Source: Sanguibacter antarcticus
Lineage (GTDB): Bacteria; Actinomycetota; Actinomycetes; Actinomycetales; Cellulomonadaceae
Direction: 5' to 3'
DNA: 64,000 nucleotides
Assembly (NCBI RefSeq): GCF_002564005.1
Contig: NZ_PDJG01000001.1
Location: 2,666,001-2,730,000 of the forward strand
Position 1 is the stretch's first letter; each line of letters opens with the position of its first letter. Positions 1-9,211 of this stretch are shown in pieces. The notes below the pieces were generated by a model. It was not told where the DNA came from. It worked only from the letters and a program-made list of their open reading frames with translations, and did not search any database. Position numbers and translations under genes: made by a program.

Positions 1-190
1 CGTAGTAGGTCAGGGCAGCGGCGAGGTCAGTGCACTGGTCGGAGAGGAACTCGCGGAACGTCTTGCCAGCGATGAATCCCCACGAGTGCTTGGAGAGATC
101 GGTCGGCGAACCTGGTTTGCGGTCGTCCTCAGGCTGGGGTGCGTCTGCCTTGAGGTGGGCTGCCGACACGGTGTTGTCGGTATAGCTCAT
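1..190 (-). CDS. YihY/BrkB-family inner membrane protein, N-terminus only
   Basis: The start and first 63 codons of a gene that runs off the left edge. The ATG at 190 follows an AAGGAGAG ribosome binding site. After a polar segment of about 35 residues the protein reads FREFLSDQCTDLAAALTYY, the hallmark entry into the first membrane helix of YihY/BrkB (formerly misnamed RNase BN) proteins, which are six-helix membrane proteins of unsettled function. It lies 63 bases downstream of the phosphatase gene on the same strand and could be cotranscribed. Family assignment rests on the short conserved N-terminal block only. Confidence 0.75.
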   Translation of the reverse strand, partial: MSYTDNTVSAAHLKADAPQPEDDRKPGSPTDLSKHSWGFIAGKTFREFLSDQCTDLAAALTYY

Positions 191-253
191 CGTGGTCTCT
201 CCTTGCACGGGCACGGGGTGGCTCCCTATGGTCCGTCGGGTGAGACCGCACCG

Positions 254-2035
254 CTACCGGAACGCGACCTCACCGAGGTCTGTCGGCGCACCGGGGGCCG
301 GCACGGCAGGCTGTGCGTCGACCCGGACGAGCAGGACCGCGATGTCGTCCGCGAGAGCATCACCGACGAGATCGCGCACGAGCACCGACGGCAGTTCCGC
401 GAACGCCACTGTCCCAGACGACTCGAGGGTCGTGACGAGCCGTCGGAGACCGTCGAGGAACATCTCGTCGCGCCGCTCGACGAGGCCGTCCGTGTAGAGG
501 ACGAGGACGTCCCCCGGCCCCAGGAGCACCTCGTGGTCGTGGCGCGTGATCGAGGGCTCCACGCCGAGCATGAGACCGTTGCGGCCCTGCAGGATCTCGA
601 CCGTGCCGTCCGCGCGAGCGACGACGGGCGGCGGGTGGCCTGCGCTCGACCACCGCATCCGTAGCCCGTCTCCTTCGTGGCTGAGCCGCGCGACGATCGC
701 CGTCCCGGTCGCGTCGAGCTTGATCCCACGGTTCGTCTTGTCGAGGATCGACAGGATGGCCGACGGCGGCTCGTTGTGCTCCCACGCGAACGCGCGCAGC
801 ATCGACCGCAGCTGACCCATGACCGCTGCCGCAGCGACGTCGTGCCCGGTGACGTCGCCGATCATCACGGCGATAGAGCCGTCCGGCAGCTCGATCGCGT
901 CGTACCAGTCACCGCCGACCTCTTCCGTGCGGGCCGCAGGCTCGTAGATCGACGCGAACGTCACACCCTGGATCGTCGGGAGCGGCGAGAGCATCGCCGC
1001 CTGCAGCGTCCTCGCCACGCCCTGGCGCGCCGCGAGCATCTGCGCACGGTCCAGCGCCTGCGCGGTGTACCCCGCGAGCGCCGTCTTGATCGCCCTCGAC
1101 TGCTCGTCGAAGACCCGTGGCATGTCCCAGACGAGCGTGAGCACCCCGAGGAGCTTTCCGCTCGAGATGAGCGGGAGCATGCCCCGCGCGCCGGTGACGT
1201 TGTGGGAGACGCTCGCCGTCATGGGGAACTTCCGCACCATCTCGGCGCTGTCGGTGAACATCATGGGCTTGCGGGTCAGGGCGACCAAGGACAGCGGACG
1301 GTCGTCGCCGATGTACGCCGTACGCCAGTTCTCGTCGATCTCGTCGTAGAAGCCGTCGAGCGACGTGTAGGTCAGGGACATGCCGTCCTCGTCGAGGAGG
1401 GCGAGGCCTGCGTAGCGGGCCCCGAGACCCGTGGTCGCGACGCGTCCTGCGGTCGTCGCCACGTCGTCGATCGTGATCGCGTCCGCGAACGCGTCGCTCA
1501 GCAGGAGAAGCAGGCGGCTCTGCCTGTTCGTCTGCGTCGTGAGGCGCTGGATCTCGCGAGAGCGCGCGTGCTCTCCTCGCAGCCGCAGCTCCGACGAGCA
1601 CACGTCGGCCAGGTCGGCGCAGAGCTCGAGGTCGGAATCAGACCAGTCCCGGGGACCGGCGTCGACGACGCACAGGGCACCGATCGGGACCGTTCCGATG
1701 CTCCGGAGCGGAAGAGCGACGAGGGCCCCGACCTCGGCGTCCGGACCAGAGAGAAGGTCACGCAGGGCGGGATCGTGCTGCAGGTCCCGACTCACGACCG
1801 GGGCGTCGCGCGCCACGACCAGGCTGGCGACCGACCCGCCCAGGTGCACCGCACCGTCGAGGGTCAGCGACACGACCGCTGCCGTCGCGCCGAGCTGTGC
1901 CCGCGCCAGGCGCGCATAGCGCTCCCGTGTCTCCTCGTCGAGGAGCTGCGCCCCGCTGGCGCTCGCGCCAGGACGCGGCGAGGATGGGGAGGTAGACGGC
2001 ACGAGAGTGATTATCCACGGCAGCGCACGATTCAC
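254..2035 (-). CDS. GAF-GAF-PP2C (SpoIIE/RsbU-type) serine phosphatase
   Basis: A 593-residue cytosolic protein. Two GAF-type sensor domains (about 35-150 and 175-335) precede a PP2C-like SpoIIE phosphatase domain (about 350-570). Metal-binding motifs are intact: GGDWYDA (374-380), GDVTGHD (393-399), SAGHPPP (about 465) and YTDGLVE (about 512). The family dephosphorylates anti-anti-sigma (STAS) proteins in partner-switching stress signalling; no partner kinase or STAS gene is in the window. The start is uncertain: GTG at 2035 or GTG at 2002, neither with a strong ribosome binding site. It is divergent from the EAL gene, so the two signalling genes share a short promoter region. Confidence 0.9.
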   Translation of the reverse strand: MNRALPWIITLVPSTSPSSPRPGASASGAQLLDEETRERYARLARAQLGATAAVVSLTLDGAVHLGGSVASLVVARDAPVVSRDLQHDPALRDLLSGPDAEVGALVALPLRSIGTVPIGALCVVDAGPRDWSDSDLELCADLADVCSSELRLRGEHARSREIQRLTTQTNRQSRLLLLLSDAFADAITIDDVATTAGRVATTGLGARYAGLALLDEDGMSLTYTSLDGFYDEIDENWRTAYIGDDRPLSLVALTRKPMMFTDSAEMVRKFPMTASVSHNVTGARGMLPLISSGKLLGVLTLVWDMPRVFDEQSRAIKTALAGYTAQALDRAQMLAARQGVARTLQAAMLSPLPTIQGVTFASIYEPAARTEEVGGDWYDAIELPDGSIAVMIGDVTGHDVAAAAVMGQLRSMLRAFAWEHNEPPSAILSILDKTNRGIKLDATGTAIVARLSHEGDGLRMRWSSAGHPPPVVARADGTVEILQGRNGLMLGVEPSITRHDHEVLLGPGDVLVLYTDGLVERRDEMFLDGLRRLVTTLESSGTVAFAELPSVLVRDLVGDALADDIAVLLVRVDAQPAVPAPGAPTDLGEVAFR

Positions 2036-2130
2036 CGTCCCGTCGGCGATCCCTGCGCCTCATGCATCTCTGCCGCAGGTCGATGGGATCGTGCAGGTGC
2101 GCGAGGCGCTCGCGGAGAGGAGCCGAAAGC

Positions 2131-3369
2131 ATGGGCAAGAGAAGGTCGGAGGCCGACCAGCAGGTCGCGGAGCTGCTCCGGACGGCCAAGGAGGCGATCG
2201 GGCTCTCCGTCGCGTTCCTCTCGCGGATGGACGGCACGGTCCAGCACCTCCAGGTCGTCGACTCCTCGATCCCCCTCCTCTTCCCCGAGGGGGCGCGGCT
2301 CAAGCAGGAGACGACCTTCTGCCAGGCGATCCTCGACGGCCGTCTGCCTGCTGTCATCCCGGACGTCCGCAAGCACCCTGCGGCGATGGCTCTGCCTGCG
2401 GCGAAGTTCCCTCGCCTGCGCAGCTACGTCTCGGTGCCTGTGACGTTGAGCGACGGCACGCTCTACGGGACGTTCTGCGCGGCCGGCCTCACGACGGACA
2501 CGGGCCTGACCCTGCGTGACAAGGCACTCCTGGGCGTGCTGGCGTCGGCTGCTGCTGTGATCATCGAGCCAGGCGTGGTCGAGCAGGAGCGGCGCGACGA
2601 GATCACTGAACGCCTCGTGCCGGTGCTCGACGGGCGCGGACCTGTCGTCCTCCTCCAACCGATCGTCGATCTTCCGACGGGACGCCGGGTCGGTGCCGAG
2701 GCGCTGAGCCGGTTCCCCGCCGAGTGGGGCATGGCACCGGACGTCGTCTTCGAGCAGGCGCACAGCGTCGACCTCGGTCACCGGCTCGAGCTCCTCGCGC
2801 TCGAGCGGGCAGCCGACCACCTCGACGCGGTGGACGGGTACGTCGCGATGAACGTCTCGCCGCAGACGCTCCTCACCCCCGGTTTCACCGAGCTGCTCGA
2901 ACGGCTGCCTCTCCCCCGGGTGCTCCTCGAGCTGTCGGAGCACGACCAGGTGGAGGACTACGACGCCCTGCGCGCCGTCCTCGCCGGGCCGCGCGCAGCA
3001 GGCATGCGGCTGGCGATCGACGACGTGGGTGCGGGCTTCTCGTCGTTGCGGCACATCGTCTTGTGCGCCCCGGACGTCATCAAGCTCGACCGGAGCATCG
3101 TCGACGGCGTGAGCACGGACCCGGTGCTCTCGACGCTCGTCGGCGCGCTCGTGGAGTTCGCGCACGGGAACGGGACGCTCGTCGTCGCCGAAGGGGTGGA
3201 GACAGCCCAGGACGTCGAGGCGCTGCGCGGCCTGCACGTCGACCTCGCGCAGGGTTGGTTCTTCGGACGCCCCGGGCTCGCGGCGGACCTCGCGCCCGTG
3301 GGGCTCGCGGCGGTGGAGCACGCAGCAGACGGGTTCTCAGAGGACGACGAGCAGCCGATCGCGTCCTGA
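2131..3369 (+). CDS. GAF-EAL domain protein, predicted c-di-GMP phosphodiesterase
   Basis: 412 residues: an N-terminal GAF domain (about 10-145) and an EAL domain (about 160-395). The EAL signature is at residues 190-192. The other catalytic positions are present: NVSP, ELSE, DDVGAGFSSL, IKLDRS, EGVET and QGWFFGRP. Hydrolysis of c-di-GMP to pGpG is therefore predicted. The ATG at 2131 follows GAGAGGAG at good spacing and is preferred to the upstream in-frame ATG at 2062, whose extra residues look like random arginine/serine-rich sequence. There is no membrane segment; the GAF domain presumably receives a cytosolic signal. Confidence 0.9.
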   Translation: MGKRRSEADQQVAELLRTAKEAIGLSVAFLSRMDGTVQHLQVVDSSIPLLFPEGARLKQETTFCQAILDGRLPAVIPDVRKHPAAMALPAAKFPRLRSYVSVPVTLSDGTLYGTFCAAGLTTDTGLTLRDKALLGVLASAAAVIIEPGVVEQERRDEITERLVPVLDGRGPVVLLQPIVDLPTGRRVGAEALSRFPAEWGMAPDVVFEQAHSVDLGHRLELLALERAADHLDAVDGYVAMNVSPQTLLTPGFTELLERLPLPRVLLELSEHDQVEDYDALRAVLAGPRAAGMRLAIDDVGAGFSSLRHIVLCAPDVIKLDRSIVDGVSTDPVLSTLVGALVEFAHGNGTLVVAEGVETAQDVEALRGLHVDLAQGWFFGRPGLAADLAPVGLAAVEHAADGFSEDDEQPIAS

Positions 3370-3396
3370 CGTCGTCGACCGGTCCGCTCTCGCGGG

Positions 3397-5778
3397 TCAC
3401 CGACCGCGGTTGCCCTCGGAGCCCGCGGGCGGCGCGGGCTCCGGCGAACGACCAGGCGGCTGCGCCGGGCGCTGGAGCAGCGGGACCCGGATGCCGAGCT
3501 CCCGCGTGACCGGTGCGTCCGGCGTGACCGTGACCTCTTCACCGGCGTGCAGCAGCACGAGGCTCGCGGTGGCTCCGTCGACGACGGCGTACGTGACGGC
3601 GCTGTGACGGACGTCCACCGTCAGCCGCAGTCCCTGCCACCGGACAGAGAAGCGCAACCGCGTCAGCCCCTGCGGCAGGGCAGGGTCGAACGACGGGGTG
3701 CCCCCCGTGTCACGGAAACCGCCGAACCCTGCCACCAGTGCGAGCCACCCGCCGGCGAGCGACGCCATGTGCAGACCGTCGTGGGTGTTCTTCTGCAGGT
3801 CGTGCAGGTCGATGAGCGCCGCCTCGCGGGCGTAGTCGTACGCGAGGTCGAGGTGACCGGTCTCCGCGGCGAGGATCGCTTGCGTGCACGCGGACAACGA
3901 CGAGTCACGCACGGTCCGCCGCTCGTAGTAGTCGACGTTGCGGGCCTTCTGCTCGGCGGTGAACGCATCGCCGCACCAGTGCATCGCGAGGATCAGGTCG
4001 GCCTGCTTGAGGACCTGCTTGCGGTAGAGGTCGAAGTACGGGGCGTGCAGGAACAGCGGGTACGCGTCCTCGTCGTCGTCGAAGTCCCACTCGGCGTGCC
4101 CGGTGAAGCCCGCCGACTGCTGGTGCACCCCCAGCACCGCGTCGAACGGCACGTGCACGGCCGCGGCCGCTCCGCGCCAGACCGACGTCTCCGGCGGGGT
4201 CACGCCGAGCCGGTCCGCGACGTCGGGGTGACGCAGCGACGCCTCGGCCGCAGCGACGAGCGCCCGGGCCGCCATGAGGTTCGTGTAGAGGTTGTCGTCG
4301 GTGACCGCGCTGTACTCGTCGGGCCCGGTCACTCCGTCGATGTGCCAGCCGCCGTCACGGTCATAGTGCCCGAGCGACACGAACAGGCGAGCGATCTCGA
4401 CCAGCAGCTCGAGGCCGACCTCCCGCTCGAAGCCGGTGTCGCCGGTCGCCGACACGTAGCGCACCACGGCGTCGGCGATGTCCGCGTCGATGTGGAAGGC
4501 GGCCGTCCCGGCGGGCCAGTAGCCCGAGCACTCGTCTCCACGGATGGTCCGCCACGGGAAGGCTGCCCCGGCGAGGTGCAGCTCGGCGGCGCGCGCACGG
4601 GCCCGGTCGAGCGTCGAGTGACGCCATCGCAGAGCGTCGGCGACGCTCGACGGGTGGGTGTAGGTCAGCACCGGGAGCACGAACATCTCCGTGTCCCAGA
4701 ACGTGTGCCCGTCGTACCCCAGGCCGGTGAGGCCCTTGGACGGGATGGCCCGACGCTCGGCCCGCGCTCCGGACTGCAGCACGTGGAACAACCCGAAGCG
4801 CACCGCCTGCTGCAGCTCCGCGTCGCCGTCCACGACGACGTCGGCCGCGTCCCAGAACTCGTCCAGGTAGGCCCTCTGCTCGGCGACGAGCCCGTCCCAG
4901 CCGGTCAGGCGCGCGCCCGCGAGCGCTGCGGCGACCTGGTCGCGGACCGCGGTCTCCGAGCGCAGGCTCGACCATCCGTAGGCGAGCAGCTTCACCACGC
5001 GCAGCTGCTCGCCCGGCTGCACCGTGCACGAGACCGTCAGCCGCGCCCAGTCCTCGCTCACGACCACCTCGGACGCCATCCGGCCGGGTGCCTCGACGAT
5101 GTGGCCCATGCCCGCGCCCACGAGCAGCTCGCTCGCTCGCGTCCGGTGCAGCAGCACGACAGAGCGGTCGTCGCGGTCTTGCGCGACCGGCGCCAGAGGG
5201 TGCCCGAGCACCGCTGCGACACGCGGGTCGGTGGACTCCCCCGGCTGCTGCTCGTTCGCGACGAGCTCCGACTGCACGGTGATGCGTGCCGCGCTCCCGA
5301 CGGGCTCGACCACGTACTCGATCGCGGCGATCGCTCGCTGCGAGAACGACACCAGCCGGCGGGAGCGGACCCGGACCCGGGTCTGTGCGGCGGAGCTCCA
5401 GTCGACGGTGCGCTCGAGCATCCCGCTGCGCAGGTCCAGCCGGCGGTGGTGGTCGTGCAGGTCGCCGTAGCGGACGTCGAGCGGGGCGTCGTCCACGAGG
5501 AGGCGGACGAGCTTGCCGTTCGCGACGTCGACGAGCGTCTGGTCGGTCTCGGGGAAGCCGTACCCGGCCTCGGCGTACGGCTGCGGCTTCTTCTCGTAGA
5601 ACCCGTTGAGGTAGGTCCCGGGGATGCCGTACGGCTCTCCCTCGTCGAGGTTGCCGCGCAACCCGATGTGACCGTTCGACAGGGCGAAGAGCGACTCGGA
5701 CTGCGCGAGCACGTTGAGGTCGAGAGCAGTCTCGCTCACCGACCACGGCTCGGTCGGATACGCCCCGTGCCGGATCAC
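3397..5778 (-). CDS. Glycoside hydrolase family 65 disaccharide phosphorylase
   Basis: 793 residues, the usual length for GH65. The catalytic acid lies in [19 protein letters not shown] (Glu near residue 488). [10 protein letters not shown] and [14 protein letters not shown] are also typical of inverting phosphorylases acting on trehalose, maltose, kojibiose or nigerose; the exact sugar cannot be read from sequence. The product would be glucose plus beta-glucose 1-phosphate, and the gene directly follows a beta-phosphoglucomutase that uses that product. The GTG start at 5778 overlaps the mutase stop as GTGA, indicating translational coupling. The C-terminus ends in a proline-rich tail of about 25 residues. 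Confidence 0.92.
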   Translation of the reverse strand: MIRHGAYPTEPWSVSETALDLNVLAQSESLFALSNGHIGLRGNLDEGEPYGIPGTYLNGFYEKKPQPYAEAGYGFPETDQTLVDVANGKLVRLLVDDAPLDVRYGDLHDHHRRLDLRSGMLERTVDWSSAAQTRVRVRSRRLVSFSQRAIAAIEYVVEPVGSAARITVQSELVANEQQPGESTDPRVAAVLGHPLAPVAQDRDDRSVVLLHRTRASELLVGAGMGHIVEAPGRMASEVVVSEDWARLTVSCTVQPGEQLRVVKLLAYGWSSLRSETAVRDQVAAALAGARLTGWDGLVAEQRAYLDEFWDAADVVVDGDAELQQAVRFGLFHVLQSGARAERRAIPSKGLTGLGYDGHTFWDTEMFVLPVLTYTHPSSVADALRWRHSTLDRARARAAELHLAGAAFPWRTIRGDECSGYWPAGTAAFHIDADIADAVVRYVSATGDTGFEREVGLELLVEIARLFVSLGHYDRDGGWHIDGVTGPDEYSAVTDDNLYTNLMAARALVAAAEASLRHPDVADRLGVTPPETSVWRGAAAAVHVPFDAVLGVHQQSAGFTGHAEWDFDDDEDAYPLFLHAPYFDLYRKQVLKQADLILAMHWCGDAFTAEQKARNVDYYERRTVRDSSLSACTQAILAAETGHLDLAYDYAREAALIDLHDLQKNTHDGLHMASLAGGWLALVAGFGGFRDTGGTPSFDPALPQGLTRLRFSVRWQGLRLTVDVRHSAVTYAVVDGATASLVLLHAGEEVTVTPDAPVTRELGIRVPLLQRPAQPPGRSPEPAPPAGSEGNRGR

Positions 5779-6518
5779 GCGGCCTCCACCAGCTCGGCCA
5801 GGTCCGTCACGACGACGTCCGCGCCGTGCGATCGCAGCTGCTGCGCCTGACCGACCCGGTCGACACCGACCACGTAGCCGAACCGACCGGCCCGGCCTGC
5901 GGCGACGCCCGCGAGCGCGTCCTCGAAAACGGCGCACTCCCCCGGCTCGGACCCGAGCCGCGCGGCAGCAGCCAGGAACGTGTCGGGGGCGGGCTTCCCG
6001 GCCAGGTGCTCGGCGCTGATCGTCACGCCGTCGACCCGCACCTCGACCAGCGCGGCGAGCCCGGTCACCGCCAGCACCTCCCCGGCGTTGGCTGACGACG
6101 ACACGACCGCTCGGCGCAGGCCCGCACGCTCGGCGGCGACGAGGTAGCGCCGGGATCCGTCGAACACGGTGACCCCGTCCTCGTGGATCCGGCGCAGCAC
6201 CATCGCGTTCTTGCGGCTGCCCAGCCCGTTGACCGTCTCGGCCGTGGGGGCGTCCTGGTCGGTGCCCTCCGGCAGGACGATGCCGCGGGCGGCGAGCAGG
6301 TCGCGCACCCCGTCGAGCCTGGGCTTGCCGTCGACGTACGCCTCGTAGTCGTGCACCGGGTCGAACGGCACGTAGGGCGCACCGTCGCGCTGGGCCCGTG
6401 CCTGCAAGAACTCGTCGAACATCTCCTGCCACGCGGCGCCGTGCACGGACGCGGTGTCGGTGAGCACCCCGTCGAGGTCGAACAGGCACGTCGTGATCTT
6501 GCTCGGCAGGCCTAGCAC
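5775..6518 (-). CDS. pgmB: Beta-phosphoglucomutase (HAD superfamily)
   Basis: 247 residues. The HAD nucleophile motif FDLDGVLTD (Asp14 and acid/base Asp16), the cap-domain region, VVSSSANAG (motif II), GKPAPDTFL (motif III lysine) and [12 protein letters not shown] (motif IV) are all visible. It converts beta-glucose 1-phosphate to glucose 6-phosphate. The GTG start at 6518 overlaps the last seven bases of the upstream ATPase gene and the stop overlaps the GH65 start, so all three genes are translationally coupled. Together with GH65 it forms an energy-saving disaccharide phosphorolysis route. Confidence 0.9.
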   Translation of the reverse strand: MLGLPSKITTCLFDLDGVLTDTASVHGAAWQEMFDEFLQARAQRDGAPYVPFDPVHDYEAYVDGKPRLDGVRDLLAARGIVLPEGTDQDAPTAETVNGLGSRKNAMVLRRIHEDGVTVFDGSRRYLVAAERAGLRRAVVSSSANAGEVLAVTGLAALVEVRVDGVTISAEHLAGKPAPDTFLAAAARLGSEPGECAVFEDALAGVAAGRAGRFGYVVGVDRVGQAQQLRSHGADVVVTDLAELVEAA

Positions 6519-9037
6519 CGTGCGCCGTCCTCCACGCTCGGTGCGGGGACGTCCTCCACGCTCGGTGCGGGCACCGCGGCGCGGCCGCTCCCGCCGGGGT
6601 CGAGGATCCGGTAGGCGACGAGCTTGAGGCGGTCGTTGAGCAGCGCCCAGAGGATCGCGTAGCCCCACACAAAGCCGGCCCAGCCCCATCCGAGGGGCGT
6701 CATGAAGAGCCCGTACACGGCGATGAGCGTCGCGATGACCTGTGTTCCGACGACCGCGACCCACAGGATCCGGGCGGGCCGGATCGACCAGAACGGACCG
6801 CGGGTGCGCGTAAGGAAGATCGTCAGGTGCCCTGCGACCGAGAGCTTGAGGTACATCAGGGTCTGGACGTGGTCGCGATCGAGGTTGAAGACGCGCTCGC
6901 CGAGGTAGAAGAGCCCGAAGGCCGAGACGACGCCTGCGACGCCGAGGACTGTCGAGATGCCGAGAACGAGACGCATGTTCCACACCTCGGGCGTCTTCCT
7001 GTACTGCACCTTGTCGTAGGCGATCGAGAGGATCGCCCCGTCGTTGAGGATGGCGAGCATGACGATCATGATCGCGGTGACGGGGTAGAAGTCGAACGCC
7101 AGGATCGCGACCGTCATGAACAGCAGCACGCGCAAGGTCTCGGCGATGCGGTAGATGGCGTACGAGTTCATCCGTTGGAAGATCCGTCGACTCTCTTCGA
7201 TCGCCTCGATGATCACCGAGAGCCCCGGGGTGAGCAGGACGATCGCGGCGGCCGCACGGGCCGCGTCGGTGGCACCCGAGACCGCGATCCCGCAGTCTGC
7301 CTTCTTCAGTGCCGGAGCGTCGTTGACGCCGTCTCCGGTCATCCCGACGATGTGGCCGCGCTGCTGGAGGACGTCGACGATGTGGTACTTGTGCTCGGGG
7401 AAGACCTGGGCGAACCCGTCGGCGGCCTCGATCGAGCGACCCACCTCGGCGTTCTCGTCCTTCGTCACGTCGCCGAGGCCCTCCGCGTCGAGGATGTCGG
7501 TGCCCAGGCCTACCTTGCCTGCCGTCTCCTTCGCGATCGCCAGCGCGTCGCCGGTGACCATCTTCACGTGCACGCCCATGTCTGCTGCTGCAGCGATGGT
7601 GGCCGTCGCGTCCTCGCGCGGAGGGTCGAACAACGGCAGCACACCGACGAGCTGCCATGTCCCGGCCTCGTCGGTCCGAGCCACACCGAGGGAACGGAAG
7701 CCACGAGCGGCAAAGTCGTTCACCGCGGCATCGACCGCTGCCCCGACAGCGTCCTTGTTCGCCGCGAGCGCCAGGATCACCTGCGGGGCACCTTTGGTGA
7801 CCGTGAACGACGCGTCGCCCGGGCCGGTGACGCTGGCCTCCGTGCGCTTGTGGACCGGGTCGAACGGCGTGAAGCCCGTCACCGTGAAGGTGTGCAGGGC
7901 GTCCGGGTCGCTCAGCCCGCCCAGGACTGCGAGGTCGATGGGGTCGTCGTTGTCCGCACGCGAGGCGAGGGCCCCGGCGAGCACCACCTCGTCGGCCGTG
8001 ATCCCGGGGGCGGTGAACGGGTCGCCGAGCGTCAGGGCGTTCTGGGTCAGGGTCCCGGTCTTGTCGGCGCAGAGCACGTCGACTCCGGCGAGCTCTTCGA
8101 TCGCGACGAGCCTGCTGACGATCGCCTGCTTCTTCGCGAGCTGACGCGCTCCCACCGCCATCGTCACCGACAGCACGGTCGGCATGGCGACGGGGATCGC
8201 GGCGACGGTCAGGACGAGCGCGAACTGCAAGGTGGTCAGGAGCTCGTCCCCGCGGGCCAGCGAGACGACCATGATGACGGTGACGAGGGCGACGGCGAGC
8301 AGGATGAGGTAGTTCCCGATCTTCAGGACTGCCTTCTGGAAGTGGCTCACGGTGTGAGCGTCCTGGACGAGGTCGGCGGTCTTGCCGAAGTAGGTGTGGG
8401 CACCCGTCGCGTAGACCACGGCACCGATCTCGCCTCGGCGGACGATCGACCCGGAGTAGACGGCGTCGCCCGGCGCGCACGTGGCAGGCAGGGACTCGCC
8501 GGTGAGCGCCGACTGGTCGACCTCGATCTCGTCGCCGCCCAGCAGCCGGGCGTCGGCGGGCACGATGTCGCCGAGACGCAGGCGGATCACGTCACCGGGC
8601 ACCAGGTCGCGCGCAGGCGGGGTCACCCATGCGCCGTCGCGCCGGACGCGGGCGGTGATCGCGAGCTTGGCCTTGAGCGCGTCGATCGCGTTGCCGGCCT
8701 GTCGTTCCTCGCTGTACCCGACGAGCGCGTTGGCGACCAGCAGCACGAGGATGATGGCGAAGTCTGCCCAGTGGCCGACCGCGCCGGAGAGGATGACTGC
8801 GACCTCGATCATCCAGGGGATGGGGCCCCAGAAGTAGGACAAGAGCTTGAGGAGCGGGTTGGTCGAGTGCTCGGCGATCTCGTTGGGTCCGTACCGCGAC
8901 AGCCGCTGGGTGGCTTCGTCTTGGGTCAGCCCGTCGGGCGAGGTCTCGAGGCGTTCTTGGAACTCCTCCATCGGCACCGTCGCTAGGTCGGGAGGGTGTG
9001 TTTCCGCAGGTTGCGTCGGCACGCTGTCTACAGTCAT
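6512..9037 (-). CDS. Plasma-membrane H+-exporting P-type ATPase (P3A)
   Basis: 841 residues. Present are the actuator motif LTGES (near 180), the phosphorylated aspartate in DKTGTLT (Asp325), [20 protein letters not shown] and about ten membrane helices. The M6 segment reads [14 protein letters not shown], matching the plant and fungal proton-pump signature in which the LND aspartate is the proton acceptor; H+ is therefore the likeliest ion. The start at 9037 (GTGGAGCCACCT before ATG) is preferred to an upstream in-frame ATG. The C-terminus carries the same eight residues (VPAPSVED) twice from a 24-bp duplication. It heads the operon with beta-PGM and GH65. Confidence 0.9.
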   Translation of the reverse strand: MTVDSVPTQPAETHPPDLATVPMEEFQERLETSPDGLTQDEATQRLSRYGPNEIAEHSTNPLLKLLSYFWGPIPWMIEVAVILSGAVGHWADFAIILVLLVANALVGYSEERQAGNAIDALKAKLAITARVRRDGAWVTPPARDLVPGDVIRLRLGDIVPADARLLGGDEIEVDQSALTGESLPATCAPGDAVYSGSIVRRGEIGAVVYATGAHTYFGKTADLVQDAHTVSHFQKAVLKIGNYLILLAVALVTVIMVVSLARGDELLTTLQFALVLTVAAIPVAMPTVLSVTMAVGARQLAKKQAIVSRLVAIEELAGVDVLCADKTGTLTQNALTLGDPFTAPGITADEVVLAGALASRADNDDPIDLAVLGGLSDPDALHTFTVTGFTPFDPVHKRTEASVTGPGDASFTVTKGAPQVILALAANKDAVGAAVDAAVNDFAARGFRSLGVARTDEAGTWQLVGVLPLFDPPREDATATIAAAADMGVHVKMVTGDALAIAKETAGKVGLGTDILDAEGLGDVTKDENAEVGRSIEAADGFAQVFPEHKYHIVDVLQQRGHIVGMTGDGVNDAPALKKADCGIAVSGATDAARAAAAIVLLTPGLSVIIEAIEESRRIFQRMNSYAIYRIAETLRVLLFMTVAILAFDFYPVTAIMIVMLAILNDGAILSIAYDKVQYRKTPEVWNMRLVLGISTVLGVAGVVSAFGLFYLGERVFNLDRDHVQTLMYLKLSVAGHLTIFLTRTRGPFWSIRPARILWVAVVGTQVIATLIAVYGLFMTPLGWGWAGFVWGYAILWALLNDRLKLVAYRILDPGGSGRAAVPAPSVEDVPAPSVEDGARC
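6527..6574. repeat. 24-bp tandem duplication at the 3' end of the proton ATPase gene
   Basis: Two adjacent 24-base copies (6527-6550 and 6551-6574) differ at a single base. They encode the C-terminal repeat of VPAPSVED in the ATPase and lie just upstream of the overlapping GTG start of the mutase. The copy number keeps the frame. Confidence 0.9.
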
Positions 9038-9211
9038 AGGTGGCTCCACACTGTCTATGGAAAGCCGCGGCCCTACGCGATCGAGACGCGCACAGCGCTG
9101 CTCCTTGCTAGTGAGGGGCCTCGAGGTCGCACAGATCGACGAGGTCCTGGTCCTGTCCACACAACTCCGCTGCTGGTGCACTGTCAACCGAGGGGGCTCG
9201 TGCGTGCTGGC

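Noticed and set aside
2062..2130. A longer N-terminus for the EAL protein
   Set aside because: The added residues look random and the downstream ATG at 2131 has the ribosome binding site.
677..2443. A 588-codon plus-strand frame across the phosphatase and the start of the EAL gene
   Set aside because: It is antisense to the PP2C phosphatase and out of frame with the EAL protein; no motif is present.
3547..5850. A 767-codon plus-strand frame opposite the GH65 gene
   Set aside because: No domain is recognisable, composition is skewed by third-position GC, and the opposite strand encodes a complete enzyme.
9038..9211. Possible gene or riboswitch in the 174-base gap upstream of the ATPase operon
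   Set aside because: No open frame with a start, no strong structure and no recognisable aptamer core; it is probably a promoter region for the ATPase operon.
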